From NCBI GenBank assembly GCA_001603615.1, contig LUZL01000186.1, positions 1 through 13,325 on the forward strand: a stretch of DNA of 13,325 nt, read 5' to 3'. Below the pieces are notes generated by a model. That model saw only the letters and a program-made list of their open reading frames with translations, made no database searches and was not told where the DNA came from. The DNA is from Bacteroidales bacterium Bact_20. GTDB taxonomy: Bacteria > Bacteroidota > Bacteroidia > Bacteroidales > DTU049. Both the position numbers and the translations under genes were made by a program. This document shows positions 1 through 7,864 of the stretch, piece after piece. Every line of letters starts with the position of its first letter. Within the stretch, counting starts at the first letter, position 1.

Positions 1-473
1 TAAATGCTTTAAATGATTCAGTTTATGATGTAGCTCATCGTGCTTTTAGATTTTTAATAAATCATTACCCAGATTCTATGACATACCTATTTCAGCTTGC
101 TTTAATTTATAAATATACTATGCAGATAGACTCTGCTATTATGACTTTAAATAAGATAATAGAAATAGATAGTTGTCATTCAGATGCATTTAATCAATTA
201 GGTGAAATATATGCGAGATATTTAGGTAATAACAAAGCTGCAGAGCAAAATTTATTAAAAGCAGTAGAATGTAATCCCACACATTCGTCTGCATTAGAAA
301 ACTTAGGAGTTTTTTATGGAATGCAAGGGAGATCTAAGGATGCTTTACATTATTTCAAATTAGCACATAAGTATAATCCTAATAGTAAAAATCTAATGCT
401 AAATTTAGGGTTAGCTTATAAAAATCTTGGGATGATGGATAGTGCACAATATTATTTAGAAAAAGCTAGATAA
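1..473 (+). CDS. Tetratricopeptide-repeat protein, C-terminal part (5' end outside window)
   Basis: The reading frame is open from the first bases of the window (codons from position 3) to the TAA at 471-473, so this is the last 156 or so residues of a longer protein; the ATG at 78 is internal to a repeat, not a true start. I see about four consecutive TPR units of roughly 34 residues with the usual small/aromatic spacing: one around SMTYLFQLALIYKY, then AFNQLGEIYARY, ALENLGVFYGMQG and LMLNLGLAYKNLG, each followed by an A-x-x-x-L/F helix and, in the middle two, an NP near the repeat end. TPR arrays are protein-interaction scaffolds, so no specific function can be given. The protein ends inside the last repeat with no extra domain. 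The visible part has no membrane segment; a signal or membrane anchor could lie upstream. The gene is convergent with hppA. Confidence 0.85.
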   Translation, partial: NALNDSVYDVAHRAFRFLINHYPDSMTYLFQLALIYKYTMQIDSAIMTLNKIIEIDSCHSDAFNQLGEIYARYLGNNKAAEQNLLKAVECNPTHSSALENLGVFYGMQGRSKDALHYFKLAHKYNPNSKNLMLNLGLAYKNLGMMDSAQYYLEKAR

Positions 474-523
474 TATTAGTTTGTTATTAAATTATCTGAG
501 TTTTATAATTGTTCGCTTATTAA

Positions 524-558
524 TAATAAAAATCTTTAACAAATAAGAATTTTTATTA
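524..558. terminator. Candidate bidirectional terminator between the TPR gene and hppA
   Basis: Inverted repeat in the 114-bp gap between two convergent genes. The left arm 524-536 pairs with the right arm 545-558 with a single bulged A (at 548 or 549) and an 8-nt loop. The stem is almost all A-T, with A and T runs on both sides, so it could work on either strand. The placement between two facing stop codons supports the call; the weak stem limits confidence. Confidence 0.4.
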
Positions 559-587
559 CTTTCAATATAATAAAAAGTAGACAATTT

Positions 588-2975
588 CTATTCTTTGACG
601 TTTAACCCAAAGAATGACCTCATCGCAAAGAATATAGCAATTAATAAAAATACAATACCTACATATGGAGCTATATTTCTAAATCCTTCACTAATAGCTA
701 TCTCCATAGCTAGCAATCCAAATAAAGTAGTAAATTTTATAATAGGATTTAAAGAAACTGATGCAGTATCTTTGAATGGATCACCTACAGTGTCTCCTAT
801 TACTGTAGCATCATGAAGTGGTGTTCCTTTTTGTTTCATATCAACCTCTACAATTTTTTTTGCATTATCCCATACACCACCAGCATTAGCCATAAACACT
901 GCTTGCATTAATCCAAAAAAAGCAATAGAAATCAAATAACTCACAAAAAATGAAACTGCGTTTATATCATATGCAGGAGAAGAGAAAAATGCAAAAGCTA
1001 ATGCAAATGAAAATACAGCAATAAAAATATTTATCATTCCATTTTGTGCATAAATAGTACAAATGCGAACTACTTCTTTAGAAGTTTTAGTAGAAGCTTT
1101 TTTAGGAGCATCTACATCTAATTGTATATGTTGCTTAATATATTTGACAGCTTTGCCTGCACCTGCATTGACAGCGTGATTAGCTGCGCCACTAAACCAA
1201 TATATTACACTACCACCTAATAAAAATCCTAATATTGTAAAAGGATTTAATATATTTAATATCTGGGCGGGATCTATTCCTAATGTATTTCTTATAACTA
1301 AAATAATGGAAAAAATCATAGTTGTGGCACCTACTACAGCAGTACCTATTAAAACAGGTTTTGCAGTAGCTTTGAAAGTATTTCCTGCACCATCATTAGC
1401 CTCTAAATAATTTTTTGCATCATCAAAATTGGGTTTAAAATTGAAATCTCTTTCTATCTCTTTATCTATATCAGGTATTTCCTCTATTAAAGACAATTCG
1501 TATATAGACTGAGCATTGTCTGTTACGGGTCCATAACTATCTACAGCTATGGTAACTGGTCCCATCCCTAGCATACCAAAAGCTATTAATCCAAAACTGA
1601 ATATTGCAGGGTAAATCATATAATTATCTAATCCAAAATACTGAGTTGCTATATAACCTAATACCATTAGAATAGCTATAGCAAATGCATGATAAAATGC
1701 TGAATAATAGCCTGTTACTATTCCTGATAAAATATTTAAAGATGAACCACCTCGCTTACTGGATTCCATTACCTCTTTAGCATGTTTTGAGTTTGGACTT
1801 ACTGAAAACTTTGTCAATTCTGGTATTATCAATGCAGCTAGGGTTCCCAAACTAACGATAATACTCAAGCCCACCCACAAACCAGGATAATTAGCTCCTA
1901 AAATAATGTAACTTACAATAAATGTCATCAAAATTGAAATAATAGATGTAATCACTATTAATGACATAAGTGGTTTCTCGAAATCTACTTTCTTCTTTTT
2001 TGCAAAAGTTTTTTTTGCAATAAAATTATTCAAATAATAACCGAATAAAGACGCTATTAACATAGATAGACGAATACCAAAAATCCAAGCTAAAAATTGT
2101 ACTTGATTATCTATACCATCTACTGCAAGTAAAATAAAAGAAATTAATGCTACACCAGTGACACCATAAGTCTCAAATCCGTCAGCAGTAGGTCCTACAC
2201 TATCACCAGCATTATCTCCTGTGCAATCAGCTATAGTACCTGGATTGCGAGGGTCATCTTCTCCTATTTTAAAAATCACTTTCATAAGATCAGAACCTAT
2301 ATCTGCAATTTTAGTAAATATACCCCCCGCAATTCTTAATACTGAGGCACCTAATGATTCTCCAATGGCAAAACCTATAAAACTAGCTCCTGCCAGATTA
2401 CCTGGTAGTACCATCAAAATAAATAACATTATTATTAATTCTAAACTAATTAACATCATACCTATACTCATACCAGCTTGCATAGGAATATTAAAAAGTT
2501 TAAAAGGTTTGTCCTCTAAACTAGCAAAAGCCATACGGGAGTTTGCTAAAGTATTAATCCTTATTCCAAACCATGCTACAGCATATGACCCTAACATACC
2601 TATCAAAGTCCACATAAGAATAAACAATACATTGCCAAAACTAAATCTGGGCTCACTTAAATATCCAAAATAAAAAGCTATCACTGCACCAACAATTACA
2701 AATAAAATCAGCAGAAATTTACCTTGTTGTATAAGATATGTTTTACCAGTTTGATAAATTACATTTGCCACTTCTAGCATGCTTTTGTGAGATGACTTTT
2801 TTAATACTTTTTTATATTGTATATAACCAAATAAAATACCTATAAGAGTTATTAAAAACCCACAATAAAGCCAATTAACAGATTTCATACCATCGGGTAC
2901 TACTAAATTTGCTTCACTTGCTTTTACAATTATTGGTAACGCTAATAAAATAAATGCAGTAAAAAACTTTTTCAT
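588..2975 (-). CDS. hppA: Membrane-bound ion-translocating pyrophosphatase
   Basis: Hydrolyses cytoplasmic pyrophosphate and pumps H+ (or Na+) out across the inner membrane. The 795-residue, highly hydrophobic protein has the family's catalytic motifs in order: D225-x-G-x-D229, E239-D-D-P-R-N-P, G-D254-N-A-G-D258, D265-x-x-E268, D479-x-Y-G-P-V-T-D486-N, G531-N-T-F-K535, W-D703-N-A-K-K and G-D728-T-V-G-D732-P-F-K735-D736. These Asp/Lys residues bind Mg-pyrophosphate in known enzymes, so it should be active. K535 is at the site where Lys is known to give K+ independence and Ala K+ dependence. The pumped ion cannot be read safely from sequence. The first 20 or so residues (MKKFFTAFILLALPIIVKAS) look like a signal peptide or extra first helix before the usual core of about 16 membrane helices. 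The start is ATG at 2973-2975, downstream of a TAACTTTG box. The gene is transcribed alone, away from the IS element. Confidence 0.95.
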   Translation of the reverse strand: MKKFFTAFILLALPIIVKASEANLVVPDGMKSVNWLYCGFLITLIGILFGYIQYKKVLKKSSHKSMLEVANVIYQTGKTYLIQQGKFLLILFVIVGAVIAFYFGYLSEPRFSFGNVLFILMWTLIGMLGSYAVAWFGIRINTLANSRMAFASLEDKPFKLFNIPMQAGMSIGMMLISLELIIMLFILMVLPGNLAGASFIGFAIGESLGASVLRIAGGIFTKIADIGSDLMKVIFKIGEDDPRNPGTIADCTGDNAGDSVGPTADGFETYGVTGVALISFILLAVDGIDNQVQFLAWIFGIRLSMLIASLFGYYLNNFIAKKTFAKKKKVDFEKPLMSLIVITSIISILMTFIVSYIILGANYPGLWVGLSIIVSLGTLAALIIPELTKFSVSPNSKHAKEVMESSKRGGSSLNILSGIVTGYYSAFYHAFAIAILMVLGYIATQYFGLDNYMIYPAIFSFGLIAFGMLGMGPVTIAVDSYGPVTDNAQSIYELSLIEEIPDIDKEIERDFNFKPNFDDAKNYLEANDGAGNTFKATAKPVLIGTAVVGATTMIFSIILVIRNTLGIDPAQILNILNPFTILGFLLGGSVIYWFSGAANHAVNAGAGKAVKYIKQHIQLDVDAPKKASTKTSKEVVRICTIYAQNGMINIFIAVFSFALAFAFFSSPAYDINAVSFFVSYLISIAFFGLMQAVFMANAGGVWDNAKKIVEVDMKQKGTPLHDATVIGDTVGDPFKDTASVSLNPIIKFTTLFGLLAMEIAISEGFRNIAPYVGIVFLLIAIFFAMRSFFGLNVKE

Positions 2976-2996
2976 AACACATTTTTTTTAATTTTG

Positions 2997-3004
2997 CAAA
3001 GTTA
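2997..3004 (-). promoter_or_regulatory. hppA -7 promoter element
   Basis: The minus strand reads TAACTTTG, matching the Bacteroidota -7 consensus TAnnTTTG, with 21 nt between the box and the hppA ATG. No clear -33 TTG was found at the expected distance. Confidence 0.5.
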
Positions 3005-3378
3005 TAGAAAAAATTTATTTCTCATTTATTATTTTTATTTAATAATTTTTTTAGTTTATCCTATTTTTATGATAAATTGTAGTTTTGATTTTTAGTATTC
3101 ATTATTACTGTTTACCAATAAATAAATCTATTAAAAAAATTATAATGTCACATTATTATATTTGTTATTATTTCATTGTGCTTTTAAAATTATATAAAAA
3201 ATAATAGCTAAAAAATATTATTAAAGTTATGTTCTTTAATTATAAAAATTAATTTTTTATAATACCTATTTGTTGTTTTAATAATGTTTTATTGCTATAC
3301 ATAACATTTACTAAGTGATGGATATCTAAGTTATATTACAGGATATTTAGTAAAGATAGAAGATTGTTAAAGGGTAGA

Positions 3379-3415
3379 GATAGGTAGTCGTTTTTGTTAA
3401 AAACGGCTATCTATC
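3379..3415 (+). other. 17-bp RNA hairpin abutting the IS element
   Basis: Arms 3379-3395 and 3399-3415 pair along 17 positions around a GTT loop. Fifteen pairs are Watson-Crick and two are G-U wobbles (3384/3410 and 3388/3406). The wobbles would be A-C mismatches in RNA from the minus strand, so a + strand transcript folds better. It is not followed by a T run, so it is not a standard intrinsic terminator. It ends exactly one base before the left inverted repeat of the IS. Confidence 0.55.
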
Positions 3416-3437
3416 ATATTTAAATGTTATAAAATAA
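3416..3437 (+). repeat. Left terminal inverted repeat of the IS
   Basis: These 22 bp are an exact reverse complement of 4500-4521. The match stops at the next base on both sides. The outer part contains the self-complementary ATTTAAAT, so the true IS end may be at 3426. Confidence 0.85.
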
Positions 3438-3463
3438 TGGTGATATATGATATAAAAAATAAT

Positions 3464-3471
3464 TATATTTG
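3464..3471 (+). promoter_or_regulatory. Transposase -7 promoter element
   Basis: TATATTTG matches TAnnTTTG and ends 17 nt before the transposase ATG. It lies inside the IS, so the element probably carries its own promoter. No convincing -33 element. Confidence 0.45.
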
Positions 3472-3488
3472 CCAAAATATTTTATTTT

Positions 3489-4517
3489 ATGAAAAAAATT
3501 GTTGAACATCCCAGCGAAGTATTTTCCCTCACCAAAGAAGGTACTCGTGAATTCTATGACAATCTCTATAATAAAATGATAGCAAATGGCTCCGATGTGG
3601 TAGACTATCAAGAGCTCAAAGCTATGTCTACTGCTCTATTATGTCCAGATTGCAATAGCAGCCATGTTGTAAAAAATGGTTTACAAAATGAAGTACAAAA
3701 CTACCGTTGCAAAGATTGTGGCAGACAATTCAGAGTTACTACTGGTACCTTTATGTATGGCATTCACAACAAAGACAAAATGCTTGAATACATCAGATGC
3801 ATGTCTGCAGGTATGAGCCTAAGAGAGTGTGCTAAGGTGGTAAGCATTTGTCTCTCTACTAGTTTTTTCTGGAGACACAGAATATTGTGTGCTTTGCAAT
3901 CTTTTGAAGATAATGTTAATTTCTTTGGTATAATAGAATTAGAAGAGTTACTTATGAATTATTCTGAGAAGGGAAGAAAAAAGAAAAGAGCTAAAACAGA
4001 GAAAATAGCAAAAACTACTACAAAAAAATTGAAAATAAAGAAGCCAAAGAAAGTAGCAGTATTGGCTGCCACTGATAGGAGTGGAAATATTTTATTCAAA
4101 AAATTAGAAGATAATAGAGTGAGAGCAAACCACGTAGAGGAGTTTCTAAAATCTAGAATACCTAGCGATGCAGTGATATGTGGTAGTAATAAAAAAGCAT
4201 TTAAGACAGCTAATGCTGAGCATATTAAGCATAAAGAGATAACTAATAAAAACAAGATGAAGCGAGGTATATATAGTGTGTCTACGGTTCATGAGAAGAT
4301 CAAAGATTTTGTAGGTTGGATATATTTTAAGTTTCATGGAGTGGCTACGAAGTATTTAACAAATTATATAATGTGGTTTGTAGTGCAGGGCAAGTATCTA
4401 GCAGAGGAAGTGATAAGAGATACGGGAAGGATCTTGAATTTGGCGGCGTCGGATCGGCGGGCATGGCAGCGGTACAGCGATTTGATGTCAATGACATATT
4501 TATTTTATAACATTTAA
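3489..4517 (+). CDS. IS1595-family-like transposase, catalytic residues apparently degenerate
   Basis: Full-length 342-residue frame inside the IS. The N-terminal part has a zinc ribbon (C52-P-D-C55 and C74-K-D-C77), as in IS1595-type proteins, followed by a helix-turn-helix-like SLRECAKVVSICLSTSFFWRH (110-130). A very basic, lysine-rich linker (161-188) precedes the RNase H-like part, and G284-VATKYLTNYIMW matches the family's C-terminal motif. Compared from memory with active relatives, the three catalytic positions look changed: the first D of VDET is E152 (LEEL), the D of CSDG is S233 (CGSN), and the N/E of the third motif is H268. No stop or frameshift is present. The last codons and the TAA lie within the right inverted repeat. 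A 40-nt patch near the 3' end (4441-4480) is about 72% G+C, unlike the rest. Family assignment is fairly sure; whether it is active is doubtful. Confidence 0.8.
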   Translation: MKKIVEHPSEVFSLTKEGTREFYDNLYNKMIANGSDVVDYQELKAMSTALLCPDCNSSHVVKNGLQNEVQNYRCKDCGRQFRVTTGTFMYGIHNKDKMLEYIRCMSAGMSLRECAKVVSICLSTSFFWRHRILCALQSFEDNVNFFGIIELEELLMNYSEKGRKKKRAKTEKIAKTTTKKLKIKKPKKVAVLAATDRSGNILFKKLEDNRVRANHVEEFLKSRIPSDAVICGSNKKAFKTANAEHIKHKEITNKNKMKRGIYSVSTVHEKIKDFVGWIYFKFHGVATKYLTNYIMWFVVQGKYLAEEVIRDTGRILNLAASDRRAWQRYSDLMSMTYLFYNI

Positions 4518-4521
4518 ATAT
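4500..4521 (+). repeat. Right terminal inverted repeat of the IS
   Basis: Exact reverse complement of 3416-3437. It contains the last codons and stop (4515-4517) of the transposase gene. If ATTTAAAT (4512-4519) is a target duplication, the stop codon is supplied by the target site. Confidence 0.85.
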
Positions 4522-4642
4522 TTCAATAATTTTACTCTTTTTTTATTTACTTAACCTATTGTCACTTTATTCGGCTATCAAAATCACTTATATACAAAAA
4601 ATTTTTAATGCCACTCTATTAATTATTTAATATTTATTTCTG

Positions 4643-4650
4643 TAATTTTG
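4643..4650 (+). promoter_or_regulatory. leuS -7 promoter element
   Basis: TAATTTTG matches TAnnTTTG and ends 23 nt before the leuS ATG. It lies outside and downstream of the IS, so leuS keeps its own promoter and does not depend on the IS for transcription. No clear -33 TTG. Confidence 0.5.
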
Positions 4651-4673
4651 CATTTTAAAAAAATTACTCATTT

Positions 4674-7600
4674 ATGGAATATAATTTTAGAAAAATTGAG
4701 AAAAAATGGAGAACTAATTGGGAAAAATCACAACTTTATAAGGTAGATATTGATTACAATAAGCAAAAATATTATGTATTAGACATGTTTCCATATCCGA
4801 GTGGTGCAGGCTTACATGTAGGACATCCATTAGGATATATAGCTTCTGATATTTATGCCAGATATAAAAGGTTACAAGGATTTAATGTGTTACATCCTAT
4901 GGGTTTTGATGCTTTTGGTTTGCCAGCTGAGCAGTATGCTATTCAGACTGGGCAACATCCAGCTATTACTACAGATATAAACATTAGAAGATATAGAGAG
5001 CAACTTGATCTTTTAGGCTTTTCTTTTGACTGGTCAAGGGAAGTAATCACTTGCGATCCTAAATATTACAAATGGACTCAATGGACTTTTATTAAACTTT
5101 TCAAATCTTGGTATGATAAGAGTATAGAAAAAGCTCGTCCTATTGATGAGTTAATAACTATATTCGAAACAGAAGGCAATGCTAACATAAATGCTGCTAC
5201 TAATCAAACAAAAATATTTTCAGAAAAAGATTGGAGGGGTTTTAATGAAAAGGAACAGCAAGATATTTTGATGAATTATCGTTTAGCGTATCTATCTGAT
5301 ACATTTGTAAATTGGTGTCCTGCACTGGGTACAGTATTAGCCAATGATGAAGTAGCCGATGGGTATAGTGTACGTGGTGGATATCCTGTAGAGCGAAAAA
5401 AAATGAAACAATGGCTTTTGCGTATCACAGCATATGCAGATAGGTTGCTAGCAGGATTAGAACTAGTAGATTGGGCAGAACATATAAAAGAAGTACAACG
5501 CAATTGGATTGGTCGCTCTGAAGGGGCTCTGATTAGATTCCCTTTAAAAGATATCCCAGATAAATATATAGAGATCTTTACTACTCGTCCAGATACTATA
5601 TTTGGGGTTACTTATGTATGTGTAGCTCCAGAGTCTGAGCTCGTTGCTTTGATTACGAAAACATCTGAAAAAGATAAAGTAGAAGAATATATTAAAAAAA
5701 GTTTGAATAAGAGTGAAAGAGAACGTTTGACAGATATAGATAAAAAAACTGGTATTTTCACTGGCTCATATGCTATTCACCCTTTTACTGGGGAGGAAAT
5801 TCCAATCTGGATAGCAGATTATGTATTAGCTTCCTATGGTACTGGTGCTGTGATGGCTGTTCCTGCACACGACAGTAGGGATTATGCTTTTGCTAAACAA
5901 TTTGGTTTGCCTATAAAGGAGGTAATTAAAGGTGGTGATATTTCTAAAGAAGCTTATGAAGATTTAGAAGGTGAATGTGTTAATAGCGATTTCATTAATG
6001 GATTGAAACCTGCAGAAGCAATTCAAAAAGTAATAGAAGAAGCTGAGAAACGTGGTATCGGTAGTAGAAAAGTTAATTATCGCCTTAGAGATGCCATTTT
6101 TAGCCGTCAGAGATATTGGGGTGAGCCTTTCCCAATTTATTATAAAGATGGCATACCATATCCATTAGATGAATCTAAGCTACCATTAGAATTACCACCT
6201 GTAGATTCTTATTTGCCAACTGAGGATGGGAAACCACCACTAGCACGAGCTAAAAATTGGAAGACTGAAGAGGGCTATCCTCTCGAGACTTCTACTATGC
6301 CTGGTTTTGCAGGTTCTAGTGCTTATTATATAAGATATATGGATCCTAATAATGATAATGAACTGGTATCTAAACAAGCTGTAGATTATTGGCGAAATGT
6401 AGATCTATACATTGGAGGTGCAGAACATGCTACCGGACATCTAATTTATGCTAGATTTTGGAACAAATTTCTATATGACATTGGTGTGGTTGTAGAAGAT
6501 GAACCTTTTGCTAAATTGATAAATCAAGGTATGATACTTGGTCGTAGTAATTTCGTATATCGCGCTAAACCAATAGATTTTGCTATTTATAAATTAAAAA
6601 ATATATTACCTCTTATCTTTGATAATTATGAACTTAATTTACAAAATGACATTATTACAGTCTCATTACCTCATTTTAAAACATATATTCTAATAGCTAA
6701 AAATGATGATATAGCATATGCTCAAGCTCTCGCTGCTAGCTTAGCAACAAATGATAATAAAATTTTAATTATTAACATTGCTAATATTTTGCTAGGTAAT
6801 AATTTAAAAGAAATAATAGAAAATGAAATCAAAAATTTGCGAGAAAGAGAAATTAAATTAATAGGCGAGGATATAACTCTTCCTCCAATTTTTGTCTCTA
6901 AAAATGTAGAAGGGAGAGAAGAATACACCTATCCCATTCATGTAGATATCAGCTTAGTTAGAAATGATATTTTAGATGTAGAAGCTTTCAAAAAATGGCA
7001 ACCAGAATTCGCAAATGCTCATTTTATACTAGAAGGAGATAAATATATATGTGGCTGGGAAGTAGAAAAGATGTCTAAATCTAAATATAATGTGCAGAAT
7101 CCTGATGATGTTGTCAATGAGTATGGAGCTGATACACTGAGACTATATGAAATGTTTCTCGGTCCAGTCGAACAAAGCAAACCGTGGGATGTAGCTGGTA
7201 TAGAAGGGGTACATAGGTTCCTTAAAAAATTTTGGCGTTTGTTTTTTGATGATAAAGACAATTTCTATCTTAGCGATATTGAGCCTAGTAAAGATGAATT
7301 GCAAATCCTTCATAAAACACTGAAAAAAGTCCAAGAAGACATAGAACGATATGCATACAATACAGCTATTAGCACATTTATGGTAGCTGTTAATAGTTTA
7401 CAAGAATTACATTGCAATAAAAAAGCTATTTTAGAACCATTGACAATAGCTTTATCTCCTTTTGCACCATTTATCACAGAAGAATTATGGCAATTAGCTG
7501 GGCATACAGATAGTATTCATAATGCTAAATTTCCCATTTACAATGAAAAGTACACCATTGACGACACATGTACCTATGCAGTATCATTTAATGGTAAAAC

Positions 7601-7751
7601 TAGATTTACCTTAGATATAGATTTAGCAGCAGATGAAGAAACTGTAAAAAAAATTGTTTTAAGTCATCCGCAATCACAGAAATGGTTGGAAGGTAAAGAG
7701 CCTAAGCGTGTTATAGTTGTGAAAGGGAAAATTGTAAATATCGTAGTATAG
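4674..7751 (+). CDS. leuS: Leucyl-tRNA synthetase with an expanded leucine-specific domain
   Basis: Charges tRNA-Leu with leucine in the cytoplasm, using ATP and releasing AMP and pyrophosphate. The class I signatures are present: H48-V-G-H51 (HIGH motif, in [14 protein letters not shown]) and K799-M-S-K-S803. The editing domain is intact, with T303-T-R-P-D-T and H-D400-S-R-D403, so removal of mischarged amino acids should work. Segments such as [26 protein letters not shown] and the stretch near residues 160-200 before [14 protein letters not shown] are of Bacteroidota type. At 1025 residues it is well above E. coli LeuRS (860) and the 920-950 I recall for this phylum. The excess lies between Q618-G-M-I-L622 and KMSKS, 176 residues apart, and centres on residues 631-738. 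The C-terminal tRNA-binding part ends normally in [15 protein letters not shown]. The ATG at 4674 begins the standard MEYNF start. A promoter box precedes it and a terminator follows, so it is probably transcribed alone. Confidence 0.97.
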   Translation: MEYNFRKIEKKWRTNWEKSQLYKVDIDYNKQKYYVLDMFPYPSGAGLHVGHPLGYIASDIYARYKRLQGFNVLHPMGFDAFGLPAEQYAIQTGQHPAITTDINIRRYREQLDLLGFSFDWSREVITCDPKYYKWTQWTFIKLFKSWYDKSIEKARPIDELITIFETEGNANINAATNQTKIFSEKDWRGFNEKEQQDILMNYRLAYLSDTFVNWCPALGTVLANDEVADGYSVRGGYPVERKKMKQWLLRITAYADRLLAGLELVDWAEHIKEVQRNWIGRSEGALIRFPLKDIPDKYIEIFTTRPDTIFGVTYVCVAPESELVALITKTSEKDKVEEYIKKSLNKSERERLTDIDKKTGIFTGSYAIHPFTGEEIPIWIADYVLASYGTGAVMAVPAHDSRDYAFAKQFGLPIKEVIKGGDISKEAYEDLEGECVNSDFINGLKPAEAIQKVIEEAEKRGIGSRKVNYRLRDAIFSRQRYWGEPFPIYYKDGIPYPLDESKLPLELPPVDSYLPTEDGKPPLARAKNWKTEEGYPLETSTMPGFAGSSAYYIRYMDPNNDNELVSKQAVDYWRNVDLYIGGAEHATGHLIYARFWNKFLYDIGVVVEDEPFAKLINQGMILGRSNFVYRAKPIDFAIYKLKNILPLIFDNYELNLQNDIITVSLPHFKTYILIAKNDDIAYAQALAASLATNDNKILIINIANILLGNNLKEIIENEIKNLREREIKLIGEDITLPPIFVSKNVEGREEYTYPIHVDISLVRNDILDVEAFKKWQPEFANAHFILEGDKYICGWEVEKMSKSKYNVQNPDDVVNEYGADTLRLYEMFLGPVEQSKPWDVAGIEGVHRFLKKFWRLFFDDKDNFYLSDIEPSKDELQILHKTLKKVQEDIERYAYNTAISTFMVAVNSLQELHCNKKAILEPLTIALSPFAPFITEELWQLAGHTDSIHNAKFPIYNEKYTIDDTCTYAVSFNGKTRFTLDIDLAADEETVKKIVLSHPQSQKWLEGKEPKRVIVVKGKIVNIVV
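6564..6887 (+). other. In-frame insert of about 108 codons in leuS (residues 631-738)
   Basis: Typical Bacteroidota LeuRS runs almost directly from MILGxSxFVYR to FVSKN; here about 108 residues separate these flanks. My hand count gives 78 G+C in 324 nt (24%), lower than neighbouring leuS lines (28-40% in four 60-nt samples). The residues suggest alternating strands and helices: strands near [17 protein letters not shown] and NKILIINI, a helix at [13 protein letters not shown], and a final helix at [17 protein letters not shown]. The exact borders depend on an alignment I made from memory. Confidence 0.6.
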
Positions 7752-7774
7752 ATTAAAATTACTTTTAATTTTTT
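7752..7774 (+). terminator. Candidate leuS terminator
   Basis: Directly after the leuS stop, ATTAAAA (7752-7758) and TTTTAAT (7763-7769) form a 7-bp stem with a TTAC loop, followed by TTTTT (7770-7774). The position and T run are right, but the stem contains no G-C pair. Confidence 0.45.
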
Positions 7775-7856
7775 AAAAATTGATTTTTGAATTATCTATA
7801 TTTATCATCTTTACCTAATATTTATTATCTTTTTTATCAAAGTTAAATTTTTTCAA

Positions 7857-7864
7857 TATCTTTG
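7857..7864 (+). promoter_or_regulatory. porU -7 promoter element
   Basis: TATCTTTG matches TAnnTTTG, 65 nt before the porU ATG, giving a longer leader than the other genes here. No clear -33 element. Confidence 0.4.

Larger units (their letters stand above)
2976..3415. other. Noncoding region between hppA and the IS element
   Basis: About 440 bp, very AT-rich, with no credible coding frame on either strand. It contains the hppA promoter at its left end, two further TAnnTTTG matches on the + strand (3080-3087 and 3157-3164; expected to occur by chance in such DNA) and a strong hairpin at its right end. No tRNA-like fold was recognised. A small + strand RNA ending near the hairpin is possible but unproven. 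Confidence 0.5.
3416..4521 (+). mobile_element. IS1595-like insertion sequence, about 1.1 kb
   Basis: A single transposase gene is enclosed by perfect 22-bp inverted repeats (3416-3437 and 4500-4521), giving a 1106-bp element with its own -7 promoter box. Family assignment rests on the transposase: an N-terminal zinc ribbon and the C-terminal GVATKYLxNYxxW motif. No target duplication lies outside the 22-bp repeats. The palindrome ATTTAAAT occurs in both repeats (3418-3425, 4512-4519) and could be an 8-bp target duplication, the length usual for this family; the element would then be 3426-4511 (1086 bp). It sits between hppA and leuS, pointing the same way as leuS, and breaks no recognisable gene. 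Confidence 0.8.

Noticed and set aside
78..80. ATG at 78 as the true start of the first gene
   Set aside because: The frame continues upstream to the window edge with residues that read as part of the same TPR array.
2221..2673. 150-residue + strand frame inside hppA
   Set aside because: It is antisense to conserved membrane helices of hppA and its composition follows from them; no independent support.
3420..3611. Small minus-strand frame across the IS left end
   Set aside because: Its sequence is the complement of the transposase start and inverted repeat, with no recognisable domain; a shadow of the + strand gene.
78..4517. Shared peptide MTYLF at the TPR fragment and at the transposase C-terminus as a sign of common origin
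   Set aside because: Only five residues agree, the DNA around them differs, and the transposase copy is set by the inverted repeat.
3404..4579. The 8-mer CGGCTATC at 3404-3411 and 4572-4579 as the 8-bp target duplication of the IS
   Set aside because: The right copy lies 50 bp beyond the inverted repeat and the sequences directly inside the two copies are not inverted repeats; the left copy is part of the hairpin arm. Coincidence is more likely.
6564..6887. Intein in leuS
   Set aside because: The insert is too short, its left border has no Cys/Ser, and its right border has no His-Asn followed by Cys/Ser/Thr. It reads as a retained domain.
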